A DNA stretch of 46,633 nucleotides, taken from the NCBI GenBank assembly GCA_904394195.1, contig CAJFNH010000001.1:1-46633 (forward strand). Reading direction: 5' to 3'. The notes under the pieces were generated by a model. It was not told the DNA's origin and did no database searches. It saw nothing but the letters and a program-made list of their open reading frames with translations. Below, piece after piece: positions 1 to 8,099 of this stretch (the stretch's first letter is position 1; each line of letters opens with the position of its first letter). Position numbers and translations under genes: made by a program. Source of the DNA: Candidatus Gallimonas caecicola (GTDB lineage Bacteria > Bacillota > Clostridia > Christensenellales > Borkfalkiaceae).

Positions 1-815
1 AAGCCGTATCGTGGACGACGGTTTGACCGTGCGGGCGGTGTTGGGCGAAATTAAGCGGAAGCAAATGCCCTTTTCAACGTCTATCTCGGTGAATACGCTA
101 TACAGTTACATTGAAAAGGGCGTGTTTCTGCGGCTTTCGCTCAAACACCTGCCATTTAAGGACAAACCACGGAAAGCGAAACGTGAAGTGAAGCCCGCGA
201 AACTTCCCCGCGGCACGAGCATAGAAAAACGTCCGGCAGCGATCGCGGAACGCAAAGAGTTCGGGCATTGGGAAATGGACTGCGTGATAGGCAAACGAGA
301 AGCGGGCAAGGTGTTCCTTGTTCTGACGGAACGCCTTACCCGCAGGGAAATTATTATGCTCATACCGAATAAAAAGGCTGAAAGCGTGGTGCGCTGTCTG
401 AATTTGCTTGAACGCAAGTTCGGCACGCTGTTCTATTCGATTTTCAAAAGTATCACCGTTGACAACGGCTCGGAGTTCGCGGACTTCAAGGGAATGGAAC
501 GCAGCCGCTACGGGAATAAGCGGCGCACGAGTATTTATTACTGCCACCCGTATTGTTCATGCGAGCGCGGAACGAACGAGCGAATGAACCGCGAAATTCG
601 GCGCGTGTTCCCGAAAGGCAAGGACTTGAACGCCGTAACGCCCGACGAGGTGAAACGCGCCGAAGATTGGCTTAACAACTATCCGCGCGGAATTTTGGGC
701 TTTGATACCCCCGAAAACCTGTTCAAAATGCACGTTTCGCGGCTCACATAAAAAATTTTCAAAAAAATTTCAACTTTTTTCGCATTTACTCTTGACATCT
801 ACGAATTTTTTGTGA
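1..815 (+). mobile_element. Right-hand part of an IS30-family insertion sequence
   Basis: The left end lies outside the window. The element is recognised from its transposase. After the stop codon comes an AT-rich stretch (752-815) with A/T runs, quite unlike the G+C-rich chromosome that starts at about 820; the terminal inverted repeat is probably in this stretch. With only one end visible, neither the inverted repeat nor a target duplication can be defined, so the right boundary is approximate. Confidence 0.5.
2..751 (+). CDS. IS30-family transposase, C-terminal part (5' end cut by window edge)
   Basis: DDE-type transposase that cuts and joins the ends of its own IS element. The frame is open to the window edge, so the N-terminal helix-turn-helix region is missing or partial; a GTG at 11 is only an internal codon. 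The integrase-like core is intact. Counting from that GTG, the catalytic acids are D90 (HWEMDC), D151 (VDNGSEF) and E190 (RGTNE), followed by the family-typical RRVFPKG. Before the core is a segment resembling the IS30 SIEKRP...REEFGHWEMD region. No frameshift is visible. Whether the element is complete cannot be told from this window. Confidence 0.9.
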   Translation, partial: SRIVDDGLTVRAVLGEIKRKQMPFSTSISVNTLYSYIEKGVFLRLSLKHLPFKDKPRKAKREVKPAKLPRGTSIEKRPAAIAERKEFGHWEMDCVIGKREAGKVFLVLTERLTRREIIMLIPNKKAESVVRCLNLLERKFGTLFYSIFKSITVDNGSEFADFKGMERSRYGNKRRTSIYYCHPYCSCERGTNERMNREIRRVFPKGKDLNAVTPDEVKRAEDWLNNYPRGILGFDTPENLFKMHVSRLT

Positions 816-913
816 AAAAAGTGGAGCCGCGCCGCTCTTCGCCTGCACAGTCCCGCGCGTCTTTCGCATAGGATGGGGCGACTGTCCTTTCAGGGCGGCG
901 GGGGGACGTACGA

Positions 914-1696
914 ATGCAATGGTTTTTCTGCCTTGACGCGTGGCTGCAGGCGCTCATCGCCTCGCTCTTCATGTATGCGATGACGGCGCTGGGCGCGGCG
1001 TGCGTATTTTTTTCGGGGCGGCCCGGACGGAACATTCTCACCGTGCTTCTGGGCGCGTCGGCAGGGATCATGATCGCCGCAAGCTTTTTTTCGCTTTTGC
1101 TGCCCGCCATCGGGGCGGAGGGTCCGCTGCCCGCATATGTCACGGTGACGGCGGGTTTTTTGCTGGGCGGCGCCTTTATCGTGGGAAGCGATATGCTCCT
1201 CTCGCGCACGCAGCGCTCCTTTTCCGCCATCGGGGATAAGCGCACGGCGCTTTTATACTTTGCCGTCACGCTGCACAACGTGCCCGAGGGCATGGCGGTC
1301 GGGGTGGCGTTCGCCGCGGGCGCAGGCGCTGCCGTCGGAGCGGGGTCCGCGCTCGCAGGGCTGCTGCTCGCCCTCGGCATTGCTGTTCAGAACTTTCCCG
1401 AGGGCATGTGCGTCGCCTTTCCCATGCGTGCGCGCGGCATGTCGCGGCTGCGCAGTTTTGCGTTTGCACAGGGCTCGGGCGCGGTGGAAGTTCCCGCCTG
1501 CGTGCTGGGCGCGCTCGCCGCCTCCGCCGTCGGCAGCCTGCTGCCCTGGGCGCTCGCTTTTTCGGCGGGAGCCATGATCGCGGTCGTGTGCTCCGAGCTC
1601 ATCCCCGAATGTTTTTCGGGAAACAAGACGCTCGCCACGGCGGGCGTGGTGGCGGGATTTTGCCTGATGATGGTGCTCGACCTCGCCCTCGGATAG
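914..1696 (+). CDS. ZIP-family divalent metal transporter
   Basis: Predicted inner-membrane permease (260 aa, about eight hydrophobic segments) importing Zn2+, Fe2+ or related divalent cations. The two ZIP signature motifs in the central helices are present: HNVPEG (H121, N122, E125) and QNFPEG (N160, E163); these residues form the binuclear metal site in the family. A later helix carries SELIPE (E228, E232). The usual cytoplasmic His-rich loop is poorly developed. The start is the ATG after a G-rich Shine-Dalgarno-like run (about 899-907). It is monocistronic or loosely linked to the following dehydrogenase (35 nt gap). It resembles ZupT-like bacterial ZIPs; the substrate cannot be read from sequence. 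Confidence 0.85.
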   Translation: MQWFFCLDAWLQALIASLFMYAMTALGAACVFFSGRPGRNILTVLLGASAGIMIAASFFSLLLPAIGAEGPLPAYVTVTAGFLLGGAFIVGSDMLLSRTQRSFSAIGDKRTALLYFAVTLHNVPEGMAVGVAFAAGAGAAVGAGSALAGLLLALGIAVQNFPEGMCVAFPMRARGMSRLRSFAFAQGSGAVEVPACVLGALAASAVGSLLPWALAFSAGAMIAVVCSELIPECFSGNKTLATAGVVAGFCLMMVLDLALG

Positions 1697-1731
1697 CGCA
1701 TAATTTTTCCCGCGTATGCCATACTGCGGAT

Positions 1732-2565
1732 ATGAACGTGCGGAAAAATACGGAAAAAAAGGAAACGTCAGGCAAAAACAGGGTCGTCATCATCGTGGGC
1801 GCCTCCTCCGGAATCGGACGGGAGACGGCGCTGCGCCTTGTGCAGCAAGGGGATAGCGTGTTCAACATCTCGCGCACGTCCGCCGCGCCGCCCGTGCGCA
1901 CCGTTACGGCGGACGCCTCGGAGGAGGGACAACTCACGCGCGCCGTTGAGGCGGTATGCGCGGAGACGGGCGGGCTCGACCTTCTGGTGTACTGCGCGGG
2001 CTATTCCTGCCTTGCGCCCGTTGCCCGCGCCAGGAGCGAAGATTACAGATATCTGTTCGAAGTCAACTATTTCGGCGCGGTGGAGGCGCTCAAGGCGTGC
2101 GCGCCCTACTTGGAAAAGCGGCGCGGCAGGGCGGTGCTCGTCGGGTCGATGGGGGGCGAACTGCCCATCCCCTACGACGGGTTTTATTCGGCCTCCAAAG
2201 CGGCGCTCGCCATGCTCGCGCGGGAGACGGACATGGAGTGGCGTCCGCGCGGCATGCGCGTGAGCGCGCTGTTGCCCGGCGGGACCGCAACGGGCTTTAC
2301 CGACAAGCGCACCGTGTATAGCGCGGAGGAGAGCGAGGGATATTTTTCGGCCTTGCGCAAGAGCGGCGCGGCGCTTGCCAACGCGGAGCAGGGCGGCATG
2401 GCGCCCTCCCTTGTGGCGGACGCCGTGGTAAAACTTGCCGCGCGGCGTTCCCCGCCCGCCGTCATGGCTGCGGGCGGAAGAAATGCCGTGGTGCGGGCGC
2501 TGGCGCGCATGCTGCCCGAGCGCGTGACCGATTGGGCAGTGCGGCGCAAGTTCAACCAGAAATGA
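1732..2565 (+). CDS. Short-chain dehydrogenase/reductase (SDR)
   Basis: NAD(P)-dependent oxidoreductase of the classical SDR family, 277 aa. It has the Rossmann dinucleotide motif GASSGIG (G23-G29), YCAG (87-90) replacing the usual NNAG, N112, the active-site S139, and the YxxxK pair Y152/K156 (FYSASK). Substrate unknown. The ATG was chosen because the frame extends upstream only as a shadow of the ZIP gene. There is no clear Shine-Dalgarno sequence. An extended -10-like TGC-CATACT ends at 1725, exactly 6 nt before the ATG, the same geometry as the possibly leaderless ruvX and ruvC starts, but here no good -35 is seen. The first 14 residues are Lys/Asn-rich and precede the fold. Confidence 0.85.
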   Translation: MNVRKNTEKKETSGKNRVVIIVGASSGIGRETALRLVQQGDSVFNISRTSAAPPVRTVTADASEEGQLTRAVEAVCAETGGLDLLVYCAGYSCLAPVARARSEDYRYLFEVNYFGAVEALKACAPYLEKRRGRAVLVGSMGGELPIPYDGFYSASKAALAMLARETDMEWRPRGMRVSALLPGGTATGFTDKRTVYSAEESEGYFSALRKSGAALANAEQGGMAPSLVADAVVKLAARRSPPAVMAAGGRNAVVRALARMLPERVTDWAVRRKFNQK

Positions 2566-2613
2566 CCTTCGCGGCGTCTGCGAGAAAAACCCGCAAAATG
2601 TTCCTTGTATCGC

Positions 2614-2643
2614 TTGACGTAGGGGCGGTGGGTTTGTTATAAT
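2614..2643 (+). promoter_or_regulatory. Sigma-A-type promoter of the purine operon
   Basis: TTGACG (2614-2619), 18-nt spacer, TATAAT (2638-2643). The predicted +1 is about 2650, giving a leader of about 150 nt before purE. I looked for guanine, PRPP and ykkC-type riboswitch signatures and for PurBox sequences in the leader and found none. Confidence 0.8.
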
Positions 2644-2649
2644 ATAGTC

Positions 2650-2706
2650 ATGAAAAAGGCGGCCGTAGCTCTGCCGCGCGCGGCAGAAATATCATTGCAC
2701 AGATAG
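2650..2706 (+). CDS. Possible leaderless leader peptide ahead of purE (18 aa)
   Basis: ATG at the exact predicted +1 of the pur promoter opens an 18-codon frame (MKKAAVALPRAAEISLHR) ending in TAG at 2704. Inside it lies a perfect 16-bp palindrome (2671-2686, CTGCCGCG/CGCGGCAG). Just after the stop comes a short stem (CGAC-GGA-GTCG, 2708-2718), then G and seven T's. This layout (mini-ORF, hairpin, U-tract) would suit transcription attenuation, but the terminator stem is only 4 bp and the peptide has no run of one regulatory codon. Chance occurrence is possible. Confidence 0.3.
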   Translation: MKKAAVALPRAAEISLHR

Positions 2707-2800
2707 ACGACGGAGTCGGTTTTTTTCGCATAGAAAGAAACTGCTCCTTTTCATTTTTCGGAAGAAAGACGGCCCGGCTGCCCGTTACGGAGGTTTCACG

Positions 2801-3295
2801 ATGAAAAAAGTTGCTGTGATCATGGGAAGCGACAGCGATCTTCCCGTTGTGGAAAAGGCTTTCGCGGTATTCGAAGAATACGGCGTACCCTTTGAAGTAC
2901 ACGTCTATTCGGCGCACCGTACGCCCGTGGAGGCGCGCGTGTTCGCGGGCAGTGCGGCGGAGAACGGCTTCGGCGTCATCATCGCCGCGGCGGGCAAGGC
3001 GGCGCACCTTGCGGGCTCTCTTGCGGCAAACACGGTGCTGCCCGTCATCGGCATCCCCGTCAAGAGCTCCACGCTCGACGGGCTGGATGCGCTCCTGTCC
3101 ACCGTGCAGATGCCCTCGGGCATTCCCGTGGCGACCGTCGCCATCGACGGCGCGCAGAACGCGGCGCTGCTCGCCGTGCAGATCCTTGCCGTGTCCGACG
3201 AAGGGCTGCATGAAAAGCTCATGTCCGCCCGCCGCGCGGCAACGGAGAAGGTGCTCAAAAAGGACGCCGAGATCGCCGCAAAATTCAACAAGTAA
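2801..3295 (+). CDS. purE: 5-(carboxyamino)imidazole ribonucleotide mutase
   Basis: Purine pathway step that places the carboxyl group on aminoimidazole ribonucleotide (N5-CAIR to CAIR in class I enzymes). 164 aa, the usual length. The N-terminal GSDSD (9-13) binds the phosphate, SAHRTP carries the catalytic H39, and the C-terminal part has the STVQMPSGIPVATVAI block. SAHRTP and the AAHL loop look class I, but the loop reads AGKAAHLAG where classical class I enzymes have AGGAAHLPG. No purK lies in the window, so whether it works with PurK or directly with CO2 is open. A strong Shine-Dalgarno CGGAGG precedes the ATG. First main gene of the pur operon. Confidence 0.95.
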   Translation: MKKVAVIMGSDSDLPVVEKAFAVFEEYGVPFEVHVYSAHRTPVEARVFAGSAAENGFGVIIAAAGKAAHLAGSLAANTVLPVIGIPVKSSTLDGLDALLSTVQMPSGIPVATVAIDGAQNAALLAVQILAVSDEGLHEKLMSARRAATEKVLKKDAEIAAKFNK

Positions 3296-3327
3296 TAAAT
3301 TTTTTACCCGAGAAAGGAGATACAGCT

Positions 3328-4041
3328 ATGGAAAAGACCGTTCAGCTCTATGAGGGCAAGGCAAAAAAGGTGTATGCGACGACGGACGAAGATCTGTGCA
3401 TCGTCTCGTACAAGGACGACGCGACGGCGTTCAACGGACTCAAGAAGGGCACCATCGCGGGCAAGGGCGTCGTCAACAACCGCATGACCAATCTGCTCAT
3501 GCAGCTTCTGGAAAAGGCGGGCGTGCCCACCCATTTCGTTCGCGAGCTCTCGGACAGGGATACCCTCGTCAAAAAGGTGAAGATCGTTCCGCTCGAGGTC
3601 ATCATCCGCAACGTCTCCGCGGGCTCTTTTGCCAAGCGTTACGGCGTGGAGGAGGGCATCGTGTTCGACGAGCCCACCATTGAGTTCTCCTATAAGAACG
3701 ACGACCTGGGCGATCCCCTCATCAACTCATACCACGCGCTCGCATTGAAGCTTGCCACGAAGGAGGAGATCGAGACCATCAAGAAGTATGCCTTCAAGGT
3801 CAACGAGGTGCTCAAGGCATATTTTGCGCATCTGGGGGTCAAGCTCATCGATTTCAAGCTGGAATTCGGCAGGCTCAAGGACGGCGCCATCGTGCTTGCG
3901 GACGAAATTTCCCCCGATACCTGCCGCTTCTGGGACGCCAAGACCAATGAAAAGCTGGACAAGGACCGCTTCCGCCGCGACATGGGCGGCGTGGAGGACG
4001 CCTATGCCGAGATCTTCAAGCGCGTCACGAAAGGGGAGTGA
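3328..4041 (+). CDS. purC: SAICAR synthetase
   Basis: ATP-dependent ligation of aspartate to CAIR, giving SAICAR. 237 aa, typical for bacterial PurC. It begins YEGKAKKVYAT, contains the KDDATAFNG segment, the central EVIIRNVSAGSFAKRYG block, and the DEISPDTCRFWD block that is conserved in the family. It lies 32 nt after purE with a strong AAAGGAG Shine-Dalgarno sequence and is followed at once by purF. Nothing is missing. Confidence 0.97.
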   Translation: MEKTVQLYEGKAKKVYATTDEDLCIVSYKDDATAFNGLKKGTIAGKGVVNNRMTNLLMQLLEKAGVPTHFVRELSDRDTLVKKVKIVPLEVIIRNVSAGSFAKRYGVEEGIVFDEPTIEFSYKNDDLGDPLINSYHALALKLATKEEIETIKKYAFKVNEVLKAYFAHLGVKLIDFKLEFGRLKDGAIVLADEISPDTCRFWDAKTNEKLDKDRFRRDMGGVEDAYAEIFKRVTKGE

Positions 4042-4046
4042 GTGGT

Positions 4047-5510
4047 ATGGGGCATGAGATCCACGAGGAGTGCGGCGTATTCGGCATCTTTGCGCCCGAA
4101 GCGCAGAATGTCGCGTCCACTGCATATTACGCCCTGTTCGCCCTGCAGCACAGGGGACAGGAATCGGCGGGCATCGTCGTCAACAACGACGGCGTGTTCT
4201 CCTCCTACAAGGATGTAGGACTCGTCAACGACATCTTCACCTCCGACGTGCTCGCAAAACTCGGTCTGGGGAACATGGCGATCGGCCATGTGCGCTACGG
4301 CACCACGGGCACGAGCGGCAGGGAGAACGCGCAGCCCATCGTCGTCAATCATCTGAAGGGCAACATGGCGCTCGCGCACAACGGCAACCTGATCAACGCC
4401 ACCGAACTTCGTGAGGAGCTGGAAAACGACGGCTGCATCTTCCACACCACGTCGGACACCGAAGTCATCGCCTACGTCATCACCAGGGAGCGGGTGAGAA
4501 CGCGCTCCATCGAAGAGGCGGTGCTCTCCGCCATGGACAAGCTCAAGGGCGCCTATTCGCTCGTTGTCATGTCGCCCTCCAAGCTCATCGCCGCGCGCGA
4601 TCCGCTGGGCTTCCGCCCGCTCTGCCTGGGCAAGCGGGACGACGGAAGCTGGCTCGTTGCGTCGGAGTCGTGTGCGCTCAATGCGGTGGGCGGGCACAAG
4701 GTGCGCGAGATCGAGCCGGGCGAGATGGTCGTCATCACCAAAGAGGGCGTGAAGAACGATACGTCTCACTGCGGCGGCAGGAAGGCGTTTTGCGTGTTCG
4801 AATACTTCTATACTGCCCGTCCCGATTCGGAGATCGACGGCTGCTATGTGCATGACGCCAGGAAGCGCGCGGGCGCGTTCCTGTATGAAAAATACAAGAT
4901 CGACGCCGATATCGTCATCGGCGTGCCCGATTCGGGACTGGACGCCGCGCTCGGCTATGCGCAGGCGTCGGGCATCCCGTACGGCATCGGCTTTATCAAG
5001 AACAAATATATCGGCAGAACGTTCATCGCGCCCGATCAGAAGGTGCGCGAGGACAGGGTAAAGATCAAGCTCAACGTCATCGCCTCGGCCATCCGCGGCA
5101 AGCGCGTCATCCTGGTGGACGACTCCATCGTGCGCGGCACGACCAGCGCGCGTATCGTGCGCCTTCTGCGCGAGGCGGGGGCTACCGAAGTGCACTTCCT
5201 TTCCTCGGCGCCCAAATTCCTCAATCCCTGCTACTACGGCACGGACATCGACTCGCGCGAAAATCTCATCGCCTGCCATCACTCTACCGAGGAGATCGCA
5301 AAGATCATCGGCGCCGATTCCGTCGGCTATCTGGATATTGAGCACGCGCGGCATCTGACGGGTGGCGACGGCAGCGGCTTCTGTTGCGCCTGCTTTGACG
5401 GCGTGTATCCCACCGAGATCCCGAAGCAGCCCGGCAAGGATCGCTTTGAACGTCCCATCGCCGGGAGGCCCATCAGCGAAAATCCCAAGTTCCGGAAGAC
5501 GGCGGAGTGA
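4047..5510 (+). CDS. purF: Amidophosphoribosyltransferase
   Basis: Committed step of purine synthesis: PRPP + glutamine to phosphoribosylamine. 487 aa. The N-terminal glutaminase (Ntn) domain has its nucleophile Cys at residue 9 (HEECGVFGIF), after a short propeptide that must be cleaved. The C-terminal phosphoribosyltransferase domain has the PRPP motif VILVDDSIVRGTTS. Cysteines in KAFCVFEYFY, FLNPCYYG and GFCCACFDG match the 4Fe-4S ligands of the Bacillus-type enzyme, implying oxygen sensitivity. I prefer the ATG at 4047, spaced 8 nt from AAGGGGAG, over the in-frame GTG at 4038, which lies inside that Shine-Dalgarno sequence. Confidence 0.96.
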   Translation: MGHEIHEECGVFGIFAPEAQNVASTAYYALFALQHRGQESAGIVVNNDGVFSSYKDVGLVNDIFTSDVLAKLGLGNMAIGHVRYGTTGTSGRENAQPIVVNHLKGNMALAHNGNLINATELREELENDGCIFHTTSDTEVIAYVITRERVRTRSIEEAVLSAMDKLKGAYSLVVMSPSKLIAARDPLGFRPLCLGKRDDGSWLVASESCALNAVGGHKVREIEPGEMVVITKEGVKNDTSHCGGRKAFCVFEYFYTARPDSEIDGCYVHDARKRAGAFLYEKYKIDADIVIGVPDSGLDAALGYAQASGIPYGIGFIKNKYIGRTFIAPDQKVREDRVKIKLNVIASAIRGKRVILVDDSIVRGTTSARIVRLLREAGATEVHFLSSAPKFLNPCYYGTDIDSRENLIACHHSTEEIAKIIGADSVGYLDIEHARHLTGGDGSGFCCACFDGVYPTEIPKQPGKDRFERPIAGRPISENPKFRKTAE

Positions 5511-5513
5511 AAC

Positions 5514-6548
5514 ATGGATAAGAGTTATTCGGACAGCTACAAGGCGGCGGGCGTAGATATCACCGCAGGCTACAGGGCGGTGGAGCTCATGAAGAAACAC
5601 GTCGCCCGCACCATGCCCGGGGGCAGGGCGGACATCGGCGGCTTCGGCGGACTGTTCCCCCTGGACATGGCGGGCATGAAGGAGCCCGTGCTCGTCTCGG
5701 GCACGGACGGCGTGGGCACCAAGATCAAGCTCGCTTTCCTCATGGACAAGCACGACACGGTGGGCATCGACTGTGTCGCCATGTGCGTCAACGACATCAT
5801 CTGTTGCGGCGCGAAGCCGCTCTTCTTCCTCGACTACATCGCCTGCGGCAGGAACGAGCCCGAAAAGATCGCCTCCATCGTGGGCGGCGTGGCGGAGGGT
5901 TGCGTGCGCGCGGGCTGCGCGCTCATCGGCGGCGAGACCGCCGAACACCCCGGGCTCATGCCGGAAGAGGAGTACGACCTTGCCGGCTTTGCGGTGGGCG
6001 TTGTCGACCGCAGCCGCATCATCGACAATACGGCGATGCGCGCGGGGGACGTGATGCTTGCGCTCCCTTCTTCGGGCGTGCACTCCAACGGTTTTTCGCT
6101 CGTGCGGAAGGTGTTTGACGTCGAGCACTGCGCCCTTCGCGTTCCCGTGAAGGAGCTGGGCGGGGCGTCTTTGGGCGAGACGCTGCTCACGCCCACCAGA
6201 ATTTACGTCAAACCCGTTCTGGCGCTTCTCAAGGAGGTCGCCGTCAAGGGCATCTCGCATATCACGGGCGGCGGCTTCTATGAGAATATGCCCCGCTCCA
6301 TCCCCAAGGGACTGGGCGTGCGCATCCGCCGCGCAGACGTGAAGGTGCCGCCCATATTCGGTCTCATCCAAAGCACGGGCGGCATTTCCGAGCACGACAT
6401 GTTCAACACCTTCAACATGGGGGTGGGCATGAGCATCGTTGTGGCAAAGGAGGACGCGGACAGGGCGCTTGCAGTGCTTGCCGCCAACGGCGAGCAGGCA
6501 TACGTCCTCGGCGAGATCGTCCCGGGCGACGGGGTAGAGCTGTTATGA
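5514..6548 (+). CDS. purM: AIR synthetase (FGAM cyclo-ligase)
   Basis: ATP-dependent ring closure of FGAM to aminoimidazole ribonucleotide. 344 aa, standard size. It shows GTDGVGTK (63-70), the DCVAMCVNDIICCGAKPLFFLDYIA block, GGETAEHPG and the late GGGFYENMPR segment typical of PurM. It begins 3 nt after purF and overlaps purN by 4 nt (ATGA), so the three genes are probably translated in a coupled way. Confidence 0.97.
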   Translation: MDKSYSDSYKAAGVDITAGYRAVELMKKHVARTMPGGRADIGGFGGLFPLDMAGMKEPVLVSGTDGVGTKIKLAFLMDKHDTVGIDCVAMCVNDIICCGAKPLFFLDYIACGRNEPEKIASIVGGVAEGCVRAGCALIGGETAEHPGLMPEEEYDLAGFAVGVVDRSRIIDNTAMRAGDVMLALPSSGVHSNGFSLVRKVFDVEHCALRVPVKELGGASLGETLLTPTRIYVKPVLALLKEVAVKGISHITGGGFYENMPRSIPKGLGVRIRRADVKVPPIFGLIQSTGGISEHDMFNTFNMGVGMSIVVAKEDADRALAVLAANGEQAYVLGEIVPGDGVELL

Positions 6549-7159
6549 GCCGCGTGCGCGTCGCCGTGCTCTGCTCGGGCGGCGGAACGAACCTGCAGGC
6601 CATTCTGGATTGCGCCGCGGCGGGCAACATCCCTGCGGGGGAGATCGCCCTTGTCGTCAGCGACAACGCCTCCGCCTATGCGCTCGAGCGCGCAAAAAGG
6701 GCAAACGTTGCCACTTTTATTGCCGATCGGAAGACCATCCCCGACCGCCTTGCGCGCGAGCGCGCCATTCTGGGCGCGCTCAAGGAGCACGGCATCGGGC
6801 TTGTCGTTCTCGCCGGGTTCATGACCATCCTGAGCGACGCGTTCACCAAGGCGTACGAAATGCGCATCATCAACGTGCATCCCTCCCTCATCCCCAGCTT
6901 CTGCGGCCCCGGTTTTTACGGGCTGAAGGTGCATGAGGCGGCGCTCGCGCGCGGGGTGAAGGTGACGGGCGCCACCGTGCACTTCGTCAACGAGGTGTGC
7001 GACGGCGGGCCCATCATCGCCCAGAAGGCGGTGTATGTGCAGGAGGGGGACACCCCCGAAACGCTGCAAAAGCGCGTCATGCGCGAGGCGGAATGGGTCA
7101 TCCTTCCGCAGGCGGTGCAGGCGGTCTGCAAACAATTATCCGAACAAAAAGGGGAGTAA
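6545..7159 (+). CDS. purN: Phosphoribosylglycinamide formyltransferase
   Basis: Transfers a formyl group from 10-formyl-THF to GAR. 204 aa. The substrate-binding SGGGTNLQAI lies at residues 11-20. The catalytic triad is N110 and H112 in INVHPSLIPSF, and D153 in VCDGGPII. The start overlaps the purM stop (ATGA). The cofactor it needs can be supplied by formate-THF ligase, encoded later in the same gene run (15024-16688). Confidence 0.97.
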   Translation: MSRVRVAVLCSGGGTNLQAILDCAAAGNIPAGEIALVVSDNASAYALERAKRANVATFIADRKTIPDRLARERAILGALKEHGIGLVVLAGFMTILSDAFTKAYEMRIINVHPSLIPSFCGPGFYGLKVHEAALARGVKVTGATVHFVNEVCDGGPIIAQKAVYVQEGDTPETLQKRVMREAEWVILPQAVQAVCKQLSEQKGE

Positions 7160-7163
7160 GATC

Positions 7164-7895
7164 ATGGGTTACATCAGAAAGAGCATGAAGCGCGTGCTTG
7201 CGGGCAATTCCTATCCCGGGCGCGGCATCGTCATCGGCAAGTCCTCGGACGGCAGAAAGGCAATGTTCGCCTATTTCATCATGGGCAGGAGCGAAAATTC
7301 GCGCAACCGCATCTTCAAAGAGGAGGGGGACAGCGTCACCATCTATCCCTTTGACGAGAGCAAGGTCGCTGATCCTTCGCTCATCATCTATTCTCCCGTC
7401 AAGCGGGTGGACAACGACATCATCGTCACCAACGGCGATCAGACGGACACCATCGAGGAGTATCTGAAGATGGGCAAGTGCTTCCGCTGCGCCTTAAAGA
7501 CGCGCACCTTTGAGCCGGACGCGCCCAACTACACCCCCCGCATCAGCGGCATCATCCACCTGAAGAAGGGGGGCTTCACCTACGAAATGTCCATTCTGAA
7601 GAGTGCGGACGGCAAGGGGGAGAAGTGCAACCGCTTCACCTTTGACTACGAGCCCGTCAACGGCACGGGACACTTCCTGCACACCTACGAAAAGGACGGC
7701 TCGCCGCTGCCCACCTTCGAGGGGGAGCCCGAGCGCGTTGCCATTCCCAACGACGTGAACGCATTTGCGCAGGAGATCTGGGAGAGCCTGGATGCAGACA
7801 ACAAGATCTCCCTCTATTGCCGCGCCATCACCCTGCGCACCTGGCAGGAGGAGAGCGTGCTGATAAACAAATTCACGCGTTTTTCCACGAACTGA
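7164..7895 (+). CDS. purO: IMP cyclohydrolase, PurO type
   Basis: Predicted last step of the pathway, FAICAR to IMP. 243 aa, resembling the archaeal-type IMP cyclohydrolase family (PF07826), not the N-terminal domain of bifunctional PurH. Recognisable blocks are the start with LAGNSYPGRGIVIGKS, AYFIMGRSENSRNR, the NGDQTD segment, and PNYTPRISG. The start is fixed by GGGGAG 6 nt upstream of the ATG; the open frame further up is a shadow of purN. It follows purN by 4 nt. The downstream transformylase (8716) lacks a cyclohydrolase domain, so the two proteins together replace PurH. Confidence 0.85.
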   Translation: MGYIRKSMKRVLAGNSYPGRGIVIGKSSDGRKAMFAYFIMGRSENSRNRIFKEEGDSVTIYPFDESKVADPSLIIYSPVKRVDNDIIVTNGDQTDTIEEYLKMGKCFRCALKTRTFEPDAPNYTPRISGIIHLKKGGFTYEMSILKSADGKGEKCNRFTFDYEPVNGTGHFLHTYEKDGSPLPTFEGEPERVAIPNDVNAFAQEIWESLDADNKISLYCRAITLRTWQEESVLINKFTRFSTN

Positions 7896-8001
7896 CGCGG
7901 AAAAAACGTCGTGAGGGGAAGGAAAACCCATTGTACGGCTGCGCCTAACAATCGGTTTTCCTCTGTGCGGGCAGTCGCAACAGTTATAGCGCCCGCACAT
8001 T

Positions 8002-8099
8002 CACCTTTCCGTGTAAGCGCAGGTATGCGCAAATTGAGGCGCGCAGCGGAAGGCAACCTTCCTCGCGCGACGTTATATAGCAAGGGCAGCTTTCTTGCT
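8002..8099 (+). repeat. Structured three-hairpin repeat (alpha), copy 1
   Basis: Begins TCACC-TTTCC. Hairpin I: GCGCA-GGTA-TGCGC (8017-8030). Hairpin II: outer CGCGC (8040-8044) with GCGCG (8065-8069), inner GGAAGG (8048-8053), loop CAA, CCTTCC (8057-8062). Hairpin III: AGCAAG (8079-8084) with CTTGCT (8094-8099). Copies 2 and 3 are at 35623 and 40582; the stems differ between copies by compensating changes while the loops and joints stay the same. Here the element reads in the same direction as the pur genes. Confidence 0.75.

Noticed and set aside
1408..1731. Extended N-terminus of the short-chain dehydrogenase
   Set aside because: This part overlaps the ZIP gene and translates to an Arg-rich shadow; the SDR fold begins after 1732.
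2644..2800. Possible purine, PRPP or ykkC-type riboswitch before purE
   Set aside because: None of the conserved core sequences of those classes can be seen in the leader; only short hairpins and a mini-ORF.
4002..6395. 797-codon open frame on the minus strand across purF and purM
   Set aside because: It is the antisense shadow of two clear genes in G+C-rich codon usage; its translation is His/Arg/Asp-rich and low in complexity, with no motif. The same holds for the long minus-strand frames at 11136-13421, 13515-15458 and 43038-45527.
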